12,823 bases of DNA. Origin: DAOUET01 sp034430155 (lineage in GTDB: Bacteria; Chloroflexota; Anaerolineae; Anaerolineales; UBA4823). Below, one piece after another: positions 7,134-12,823 of this stretch. The notes under the pieces are model-generated. The model searched no databases and was not told the origin of the DNA. It was given only the letters and a program-made list of their open reading frames with translations. Both the position numbers and the translations under genes were made by a program. The stretch covers positions 1 to 12,823 of the forward strand of contig DAOUET010000039.1 of assembly GCA_034430155.1 (NCBI GenBank). The letters are read 5' to 3'. How positions within the stretch are numbered: the stretch's first letter is position 1; each line of letters opens with the position of its first letter.

Positions 7134-8128
7134 AGTATTACCTTGGCGTCGACGGCGGGTCGAGCAAGACTCACGCTTTGCTGGCTGATGACACCGGCCA
7201 GGTGCTGGGGTTCGGAAAGGGCGGCTCCGGCAATCACCAATCCTACGGCCTGCAGAGCGCTTTGAGACAGATCGACCTGGCTGTCAGGCAGGCATTGGAG
7301 CAGGCGGGTATCTCCCCGGAGAGGGTTGAAGTGGGCTATTTTTGTCTGGCTGGGGCCGACTTGCCGGAAGATTATGCCATCTTGCAGGAAGCCATCCAGG
7401 GGTTGGGCCTGGCCGGCAAAGTGATTGTAAAGAATGACACCATGGCCTCCCTGAGGGCCGGCCTGACCCGGTCCTGGGGCGTGGTCGTGATCTGCGGGAC
7501 CGGTTTCAACGCCGCCGGTCGTTCTATGGATGGCCGGGAGATCGTGCTGCCTGGTCTGGGCTACCTCTCCGGCGATTGGGGCGGCGGCGATGAGCTGAGC
7601 CAGGAAATCCTCCGGGCGGTGATGCGCGCCTGGGATGGTCGTGGTAAGCCTACCCGGCTCACCGGACTGGTGTTGACCGCCCTGGAGCTTCCCTCTGAGG
7701 GGGTCCTGCTCTCCAAACTGTACCATGATGAGATCGATCCGGAGCGTATCCTGGATCTGGTCAAATTGCTCTTCGATGCCAGCCAGATGGGCGATGAAAT
7801 CGCCCGGGATTTGATCGTTCGTATGGGCACCGAGGTGGGTATAACCGCCAACGCCCTGCTTAAAAGGTTGTCCCTTGAGGAGGCTGACGCCGAGGTGGTA
7901 TTGGGCGGCAGCGTGTTTAAAGGCAAGGGCGGGCTGCTGGTCGACACCGCCTCCCAGGTCATCCATAGGGTGGCTCCACTTGCCCGGATCGTACAGCCGC
8001 GCTTCGAACCGGTGGTAGGCACTCTGTTTTTAGTCCTGGAATGGGCTGGCCTCCCCATCACGCCGGGGCGCTTAGAGCGCTTAGCTGCCAGCCTGCCAGG
8101 GCGATGGTCACACGCAGGGCTTTCCTGA
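7130..8128 (+). CDS. BadF/BadG/BcrA/BcrD ATPase family sugar kinase (N-acetylglucosamine kinase-like)
   Basis: The 332-residue protein has the ASKHA fold motifs. GVDGGSSKTHALLAD at 6-20 is the phosphate 1 loop, and KNDTMASLRAG at 101-111 has the likely catalytic Asp103. ICGTGFNAAG at 121-130 and LSGDWGGGDELS at 146-157 follow, and VVLGGSVFKG at 256-265 is the adenosine-side glycine motif. It has none of the Fe-S cysteine ligands of the dehydratase activators of this superfamily, so it belongs to the NagK-like sugar kinase branch. Overlap with the GH4 gene suggests it phosphorylates either the disaccharide that GH4 cleaves or one of the products. GlcNAc or glucosamine are the family's common substrates. 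It ends 8 bp before the convergent DUF1232 gene, with no terminator hairpin between them. Confidence 0.85.
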   Translation: MKYYLGVDGGSSKTHALLADDTGQVLGFGKGGSGNHQSYGLQSALRQIDLAVRQALEQAGISPERVEVGYFCLAGADLPEDYAILQEAIQGLGLAGKVIVKNDTMASLRAGLTRSWGVVVICGTGFNAAGRSMDGREIVLPGLGYLSGDWGGGDELSQEILRAVMRAWDGRGKPTRLTGLVLTALELPSEGVLLSKLYHDEIDPERILDLVKLLFDASQMGDEIARDLIVRMGTEVGITANALLKRLSLEEADAEVVLGGSVFKGKGGLLVDTASQVIHRVAPLARIVQPRFEPVVGTLFLVLEWAGLPITPGRLERLAASLPGRWSHAGLS

Positions 8129-8136
8129 TTTCCCGG

Positions 8137-8556
8137 TCAGGGGCGCTCGTAGCCGATGTAACCAAAGATCAAATTCCCCTTATCGCCGATCAGACCCTTC
8201 TCACCTGTAAGGATCTCTTCCAGTAGCGGGATGATAGATCCCTCCCCATCCCAGTGGTTGACCAGGATCTCATCGCTCCCAACTTCCTTCTGTACCCGGT
8301 CTGCTACAAACGCACACAGCCAGATATCATCTACGTAGCCGTACGGCCCTTCCAGCTCCTCCGGTATGATATCCACCGGCAGGATGAAGTAAGCCACCGC
8401 GGCCAGCACCAGTGGGCGCAGCTTTTTGGGCAGGCGCGGGTCGTCCAGCAAGCGTGTGAGCATCCGGTAAAAAGCCGGGGCCTGGTAGATCAGGTCGTCG
8501 TGGCGGCCTTCGTAATCGGCGATATCTTCTTGCAGGAGCTGGTCGAAGGTTTTCAT
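8137..8556 (-). CDS. DUF1232 (YkvA-type) protein
   Basis: The 139-residue protein has the DUF1232 core at about 42-85. It is LPKKLRPLVLAAVAYFILPVDIIPEE followed by GYVDDIWLCAFV, with the invariant Y-x-x-x-P-x-D-x-I-P and DD pattern. The hydrophobic run suggests membrane association; the family's function is unknown. The ATG overlaps the stop of the helicase gene by 4 bp, so the two are translationally coupled. The tail HWDGEGSIIPLLEEILTGEK (101-120) with GLIGDKG after it is repeated almost exactly at the end of an unrelated gene 3.6 kb away. I recall similar tails (HW-x-G, then an aliphatic helix) in other DUF1232 proteins, so this is probably the original copy. Confidence 0.85.
   Translation of the reverse strand: MKTFDQLLQEDIADYEGRHDDLIYQAPAFYRMLTRLLDDPRLPKKLRPLVLAAVAYFILPVDIIPEELEGPYGYVDDIWLCAFVADRVQKEVGSDEILVNHWDGEGSIIPLLEEILTGEKGLIGDKGNLIFGYIGYERP
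8176..8263 (-). repeat. 88-bp direct coding repeat, copy A
   Basis: This copy encodes residues 99-127 of the DUF1232 protein. It matches 11834-11921 at 78 of 88 positions without gaps, in the same orientation and reading frame. Similarity stops abruptly on the 5' side of the coding strand. On the 3' side it fades at a possible 1-base indel (CAAATTCCCC against CAATTTACCCC on the plus strand). Confidence 0.9.
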
Positions 8557-11500
8557 GGCGAACCTCCCGGGGTTTGCTTTTGGTAATGTGGGCAGATGGC
8601 CCGGTATTCAGAGCAGTAAGCGCAATATGCCCGGCGAGGGGGAAACTGTCGATCGTGAATGCGGGTCATGAGATCGGAGAGCTCTGCCTCCGCCTGAGCT
8701 TTCTGTTCTGGCGTCCAATCCCAGCTTACGGTACGACCGTCTTCCAGGAAGTGAGCCACCTGGCGGGCGACCCTCATCTCGAGGCTGGTTTCCACGCCCA
8801 GGGCATACAATTCCAGCTGTAATGCGACTTGCTCCATTTCTCCAGCGGATGAAACAGAAGTTTTAAAATCCACGACCTCTACCCGGTCCTCTTCGGCTTC
8901 CCGGATCAAATCCACTTTGCCCTGGAGCACCTCTTCAAGGTATGGGTAGGAGAACATCGTCTCTACCTGGCGTGTATGGGGAAGCTGCTCGCTGTATTCT
9001 TCCAGGTAGCGGGTAAGCTGGTGGATGGCTGCGCGCTGGTAAGCGGCTTCTTGTTCCGGTTGGCTTCGTGGGTTGGAGAGCCAGGCCTGCGCCACCAGAT
9101 CGGGCAAGTCACTTGGTTGGGTGACCTCCCCATGCAGGGCTCGCTGGTGGATGGTTTCCAGGCAGCGATGGACGTTAGCACCGAAGTTCTCCGGGTCCAG
9201 CCAGGGGACTTCCAGCCCATAAACCACTGCGAATTTGTAGCGCATCGGGCATTGTAAATAATATGCCAGTTGCGAGAAGCTGTGCCGTGGGCGAGGGCCA
9301 TGGCCGGATGGAAGCTGGCTTTGGATTTCCTTGACCATATCCTCTGAATAGGCTGCTGCGGCGTGCAAATCCTGGCCGAACATCTCTACCAGGAATGGGC
9401 TGGGACCACCGCCGCGTTTGTTGACGATGTCAGCCGTGCCCAGGATCAGCAAATCTTGGGCGCGGGTGGCAGCTACGTAGAATAATTTGCGCTCGTCGAC
9501 CAGGTGGGGATCATCCACCTCCGGCTCCTCACTGGCTCGCAATGAATAGGGAATTTCATATGGGTCGCTACGGCGGGCGGAGGGCAGGCGTCCATCCATG
9601 GCCGCTCCTAATACCACCACCGGGAATTCCAACCCTTTAGCTTGGTGGATGGTCATGATGCGCACGATATCCTCGACGTGCGGGAGCGCCGGATCCACAC
9701 CGCTGGCTTTGACCAATTTCAGGTACTCCCGGAAGGGATAGAAATTGCGGGTGGTTCCGTTCTCGTCCCAGCTGGCGATTAGGTGGCTCAGTATACCAAG
9801 GTTGGATATAGCCGTGAAATTGCCGTTGCGCTCGAAACGCGACACGCATACCGTTGCTGCCAGCAGCTCGTAGAAGATCTCCAATGCGGATTGGTGTTCT
9901 TGGGCTTGCACCTTATGTTTGATCTCTATCAGACGCCTCAGGCGAGACCGGTCCCCAGGGTCTTCGATACCGATATCTTTTAAGGCAAGGTCAAAGGCCG
10001 CCTGATCTTCTTTAGCCATATCATACAGGCTCTCTTTGTAGCTTTTCAGCGCTTTGCGAGTGTCTTCGTTCAACCCGACCAGGGAATTGCGCAAGTATTT
10101 GTCCCCCCAGGCTTTGGTGGTGCCCAGAAAGTTAAACAGATCGTAAAGCTGGGCGATCTCTTCCTTATCGAACAGGCTTGCATCTCCAATCACCTGATAA
10201 GGTATTCCCTGCGCGGACAGTGCCGCGATATATGGTTCTGCATACGACTTCACGCTGCGTAGCAAGATCACCACATTACCAAAGTGGGTGATGCGTCCGG
10301 CCTCGTGAAGCCGCTTGAGCAAGCGTACCACGGTTTCGGCTTCTTCTGCAGCTTTTTTCTCGTAAACCAATAGCACCTCGCTACCCGGGCCGCGGGTTGC
10401 CAGCAAATCTTTGGGAAAGCGCGCCGGGTTCTGTTTGATCACCTGCAGGGAATGGTCTATGATCGGTTCCCGGCTGCGGAAATTATGCCTCAGAACGACT
10501 TTGTGGGTGTTGGGGTAATGCTTTGAGAATTTGAGGATGTTCTTGACCGTCGCCCCCCGGAAGCGATAGATACTCTGGTCATCGTCACCCACCACAGTCA
10601 GATTCTCTCCATCGCCTGCCAGGAGTCTGAGGATTTTTTCCTGGACTGCGTTGGTGTCTTGATATTCATCCACCAGGATGGCGCCATAGGTTTCTCGCAG
10701 CTCCTGGAGGATTTCCGGATGGTCCTGAATCAAGCTGAGGGCGTGGCGTTGCAGGAACGCAAAGTCGATCAAGGCGTTTTCTTGAAGCAGCTCGCAGTAG
10801 CGACGGTAGGCTTCGGCGATGGCCTGGCGTTCTTTCCACAGGTCGATTTCTTTCTCACCGGTGGAGGCCAGCTTTTGGTTGCACCAGGTTGCCAGCTTAT
10901 CCGGTGTCACCAATTCCTCGGTAGCCAGGTTAAAGACCCTCAATACCGCTGCGAAGAAATCCTGTGGGCGCCCTTTGACGATCTCGCCCAGTCCCATAAG
11001 GTTACGGCGAGAATACATGAACAAAAACTGCCCCGTCTCGTCCAACAGGCGAAAGCCACGTGGCAGCGGGGATTGGGCGTGGTACTGGCGCAGGAGCCGG
11101 GAAGCAAAGGAATGAATGGTTGAAACCTGCAACCCTTCTGCATTGACTTCCGGCAGCTTTTCTTGGATGCGATCTTTGAGCCCTTGTGCTGCCCGCTCAG
11201 TGAAGGTGACTGCCAGGATCTCCTCTGGTTGGACGGTTCCGGAGCGCACCAGGTAAGCTACCCGCCGGGCGATTACCTCGGTTTTGCCCGAACCAGGTCC
11301 AGCAATAATCAGCAGGGGAGAACCCTGGTGGAGCACGGCTTCTTTTTGGGGATCGGTGAGTCCAGAGAGGATGTTGTCTAAGGTTTTGTTTGGTCTTGGT
11401 TTTGCCTGCAGCATTTCCAGGCCACGCCGGGCGGCTGCATTTCTGGGATTGATTGCTAAAACACGCTTTAAACAGTCCATGCGTTTGGCATCCGATTCTA

Positions 11501-11639
11501 CGACGTCGGATAGCCACAACCAGGCCATCTCATCGGTCGGGTTCTGCTGGAGGGAGGCTGCCAACAATTCACGCGCCTTGTTGCGATCCCCTGACTTTAA
11601 AGCCTGAATGCCTTGAGCTGTTAATTTTGATGACATCAT
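8553..11639 (-). CDS. TPR - UvrD/Rep-type SF1 helicase - Fe-S PD-(D/E)XK nuclease fusion
   Basis: The 1028-residue protein has three parts. Residues 1-75 are a TPR pair (GIQALKSGDRNKAREL, AWLWLSDVVE, CLKRVLAINPRNAA). Residues 93-735 are an SF1A helicase with Walker A AGPGSGKT (113-120), AVTFTERAA (143-151), Walker B DEYQD (324-328), VVGDDDQSIYRFRGA (349-363), LRHNFRS (383-389), TIHQAKGLEFPVVVL (663-677) and LFYVAATRA (719-727). Residues 785-1018 are a RecB/AddB-like nuclease with GKVD (Asp910), VVDFKT (Asp924, Lys926) and QLELY (941-945). Cys797, Cys1006, Cys1009 and Cys1016 form a C-xn-C-x2-C-x6-C set suited to a 4Fe-4S cluster. It is expected to unwind and trim DNA ends in repair. The TPR block is unusual for this family. 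An alternative start is Met2. No Shine-Dalgarno is obvious; the promoter is at 11705-11734. Confidence 0.93.
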   Translation of the reverse strand: MMSSKLTAQGIQALKSGDRNKARELLAASLQQNPTDEMAWLWLSDVVESDAKRMDCLKRVLAINPRNAAARRGLEMLQAKPRPNKTLDNILSGLTDPQKEAVLHQGSPLLIIAGPGSGKTEVIARRVAYLVRSGTVQPEEILAVTFTERAAQGLKDRIQEKLPEVNAEGLQVSTIHSFASRLLRQYHAQSPLPRGFRLLDETGQFLFMYSRRNLMGLGEIVKGRPQDFFAAVLRVFNLATEELVTPDKLATWCNQKLASTGEKEIDLWKERQAIAEAYRRYCELLQENALIDFAFLQRHALSLIQDHPEILQELRETYGAILVDEYQDTNAVQEKILRLLAGDGENLTVVGDDDQSIYRFRGATVKNILKFSKHYPNTHKVVLRHNFRSREPIIDHSLQVIKQNPARFPKDLLATRGPGSEVLLVYEKKAAEEAETVVRLLKRLHEAGRITHFGNVVILLRSVKSYAEPYIAALSAQGIPYQVIGDASLFDKEEIAQLYDLFNFLGTTKAWGDKYLRNSLVGLNEDTRKALKSYKESLYDMAKEDQAAFDLALKDIGIEDPGDRSRLRRLIEIKHKVQAQEHQSALEIFYELLAATVCVSRFERNGNFTAISNLGILSHLIASWDENGTTRNFYPFREYLKLVKASGVDPALPHVEDIVRIMTIHQAKGLEFPVVVLGAAMDGRLPSARRSDPYEIPYSLRASEEPEVDDPHLVDERKLFYVAATRAQDLLILGTADIVNKRGGGPSPFLVEMFGQDLHAAAAYSEDMVKEIQSQLPSGHGPRPRHSFSQLAYYLQCPMRYKFAVVYGLEVPWLDPENFGANVHRCLETIHQRALHGEVTQPSDLPDLVAQAWLSNPRSQPEQEAAYQRAAIHQLTRYLEEYSEQLPHTRQVETMFSYPYLEEVLQGKVDLIREAEEDRVEVVDFKTSVSSAGEMEQVALQLELYALGVETSLEMRVARQVAHFLEDGRTVSWDWTPEQKAQAEAELSDLMTRIHDRQFPPRRAYCAYCSEYRAICPHYQKQTPGGSP

Positions 11640-11675
11640 CTTGTTCGGGGCTGTTGGCGCGCCGGGTATCTACCG

Positions 11676-11696
11676 GAACGGGGGTTCCCCCTGTTC
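11676..11696. other. GC hairpin in the helicase 5' leader
   Basis: GAACGGGGG (11676-11684), TT, CCCCC (11687-11691), one bulged T and GTTC form an inverted repeat. It lies at the very start of the predicted helicase transcript (start near 11698). There is no T-run, so it is not a terminator. It could stabilise the mRNA 5' end or bind a regulator; this is inference. Confidence 0.4.
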
Positions 11697-11704
11697 TTAT
11701 GCTA

Positions 11705-11734
11705 AATATAGCAAATATCAGGCATTGTTGTCAA
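11705..11734 (-). promoter_or_regulatory. Promoter of the helicase-DUF1232 operon
   Basis: On the minus strand a perfect TTGACA (11734-11729) is followed after 18 bp by TATATT (11710-11705). TG sits one base upstream of the -10, giving an extended -10 element. Transcription should start near 11698, giving a leader of about 59 bases before the ATG at 11639. It is the best promoter match in the window. No separate operator is evident. The remainder of 11640-11830 shows nothing else recognisable. Confidence 0.65.
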
Positions 11735-11830
11735 ACGATTCTGGTATGGAATCAAAGCCCCAACTGCGCCGTCAGGGCCATCCCATACTCTGGGGATCTC
11801 AATAGTTTTTCCGGTTTTAAGAAATACAAT

Positions 11831-12596
11831 TTACCCCTTATCGCTGATCAGACCCTTCTCTCCTGCAAGGATCTCTTCCAGAAGCGGAATAATTGCCCCC
11901 TCCCCATCCCAGTGGCTGACCCCCGCAATGTTAATGTTGGGGCCACCGATCCAGCTGTCGTCGGCGGTATCCTGCATGTACTGCACCGGAAACAGCAAGA
12001 CCGGGCCGAAGGCACCGAAGGTGGCATCTGACCAGATGGACACCTGGCAGAAACCATCCAGGCAATAGTCGGGCAACCCAATGGCCCACGAACCGGTGGT
12101 GTCAAAATCGTATTCCCAGCAGGTCGGTCCTGCCGAGGTGATGTGCCTCTGGACGGAGAGGTCCCCGGAGAGATTGATGTTGCCGTATTCGTCCACGCTG
12201 AAAACCAGCTTATCCGTCCCGTTGAATACCAGGAGGTCTCCCTCTTCATCGTTGTTTTCATCCAGGACCAGGGCGATGGCATCGTTGCCCACCAGCACCA
12301 GGTCACTGGCGGGAAGATCCATGTCTGAGGATAGCAGCCCATCGTCTTCGCTGGCAGTGCCGCCCAGTTCCAGGTCGGCGGTCAGTTCGTTGGCACCTTG
12401 AGCGTAGGCGCCGGTACCCGAATCGCTCAAAAAGATTCCGCCGAAGCTCTGAGCAACGCTGCCATGGCCGTAAACCCCGGCCCTCAGTCGCTTTTCCCCG
12501 GGATGCCGTCGCCCCCGCCTCCCGAGTTATCTCCGAGAAGATGACCTTTTCGCCCGCTCTCACCCGAAAATTCTTGGAATTGATATTCATGGTCAT
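11831..12596 (-). pseudogene. Glycine-rich surface-type beta protein, frameshifted, with acquired DUF1232-like tail
   Basis: A well-placed start (ATG at 12596, GGAG at 12604-12607) opens MTMNINSKNFRVRAGEKVIF. The sense then jumps frame near 12530-12540 into GDNSGGGGDGIPGKSD, and again near 12484-12500 into AGVYGHGSVAQSFGGIFL, which continues in the long frame read through 12430 to the TAA at 11831. The joined product looks like the GVYG / GG-x-F / LGG-x-x-x-x-DDG pattern of secreted or surface beta-rich repeat proteins, with LVFNGTDKLVFSVDEYGNI in the middle and a cysteine-containing C-terminal domain (CWEYDF, YCLDGFCQV). I see no signal peptide. The last 29 codons are the 88-bp repeat shared with DUF1232. 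Either the gene is degraded by two single-base losses or the assembly has indel errors in its G/C runs. The long frame is clearly coding-like; I assign no function. Confidence 0.7.
11834..11921 (-). repeat. 88-bp direct coding repeat, copy B
   Basis: This is the last 29 sense codons of the surface-type gene before its TAA stop at 11831-11833. Compared with copy A, the protein segment differs at four residues (N to S, S to A, T to A, G to S). About half of the ten base differences are silent, which suggests that both copies have been translated. Confidence 0.9.
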
Positions 12597-12632
12597 TCTT
12601 TCGCTCCAGCTAACCGCATTGTTCGCGCTTGT

Positions 12633-12823
12633 CTATTTTTGGGAGTCATCTTTCCGAATTTCCTGCTCCGCCTGAGCCCAATCTTGAGTCGCGTGCCCAT
12701 CCTGATGGCCATGCTGCTCGTAGAGTTCATAGGCCCGTGTGGCGATCTGCGGTGTAAGAGCAAGCGGCTTCTTGGCCAACAATGGGGCTTTAGTAGGGTC
12801 AAAAATCCGATAGGCGAGCAGTT
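12633..12823 (-). CDS. DUF2934 domain protein, C-terminal part
   Basis: The frame runs in from the window edge and ends with TAG at 12633-12635, so 62 residues of the C terminus are visible. The segment IATRAYELYEQHGHQDGHAT, followed by QDWAQAEQEI, matches the DUF2934 pattern (I-x-x-x-AYELYE-x-x-G-x-x-DG-x-x-x-x-DW-x-x-AE-x-E-I). This is a small domain of unknown function found near the termini of many bacterial proteins. An alanine/lysine/proline-rich stretch (DPTKAPLLAKKPLALTPQ) precedes it. The stop is 36 bp upstream of the surface-type gene, so the two may be co-transcribed. The N terminus lies outside the window. Confidence 0.75.
   Translation of the reverse strand, partial: LLAYRIFDPTKAPLLAKKPLALTPQIATRAYELYEQHGHQDGHATQDWAQAEQEIRKDDSQK

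Noticed and set aside
7115..7966. Long minus-strand open frame of 283 codons
   Set aside because: It is antisense to the kinase, whose motifs are complete; it arises from high-GC codon bias.
12303..12484. Continuation of the MTMNINSKNF frame past 12484 (arginine-rich, RPWQRCSELRRNLF...)
   Set aside because: This is the out-of-frame reading of the surface-type gene; the sense frame here gives GVYG/GG-type sequence instead.
1..12823. CRISPR arrays, insertion sequence ends, a second tRNA 3' repeat (att site), rRNA
   Set aside because: No regularly spaced short repeats, transposase gene, copy of the tRNA 3' segment or rRNA sequence was seen by eye in this window.

Overview
The window most likely comes from a Chloroflexota bacterium of the Anaerolineae type. 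The clearest clue is the N-terminal TPR block of the large helicase (GIQALKSGDRNKAREL, then AWLWLSDVVE and CLKRVLAINPRNAAARRGL), a module I associate with that group. The mixed gene content and the lack of any PTS gene beside a phospho-glycosidase fit this. The assignment rests on protein character only.

Layout, left to right. (1) 1-485, minus: the start of a membrane-anchored LVIVD-type beta-propeller protein that runs off the window. Positions 486-761 hold its promoter and otherwise nothing I recognise. (2) 762-3680, plus: a DUF362 protein with a C-terminal membrane anchor, a YbhN/AglD-like multi-spanning membrane protein and a PHP-domain phosphoesterase; the last two overlap by 4 bp. (3) 3777-3973: a tRNA-Leu(UAA) with its own promoter and a following terminator. 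(4) 4068-4712, minus: a broken tyrosine-recombinase gene pointing at the tRNA 3' end, the usual position for the integrase of an element integrated at a tRNA. (5) 4791-8128, plus: a carbohydrate operon with a YghZ-type aldo/keto reductase, a GH4 6-phospho-beta-glucosidase and a BadF/NagK-type sugar kinase. The GH4 and kinase genes overlap by 4 bp. (6) 8137-11639, minus, under a good promoter at 11705-11734: a 1028-residue TPR / UvrD-type helicase / Fe-S PD-(D/E)XK nuclease fusion, overlapping a DUF1232 gene by 4 bp. (7) 11831-12823, minus: a frameshifted gene for a glycine-rich, probably surface-exposed beta protein, preceded by the 3' end of a DUF2934 gene.

How the genes may work together: kinase plus GH4 suggests cytoplasmic phosphorylation of an imported glycoside followed by NAD/Mn-dependent hydrolysis, so no PTS would be needed. 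The helicase-nuclease and DUF1232 proteins are translationally coupled and probably act in DNA processing.

The most unusual signal is an 88-bp coding repeat (78/88 identical, same strand and frame). It forms the C-terminal tail of the DUF1232 protein and also the last 29 codons of the unrelated surface-type protein, and the two copies bracket the helicase gene as direct repeats.
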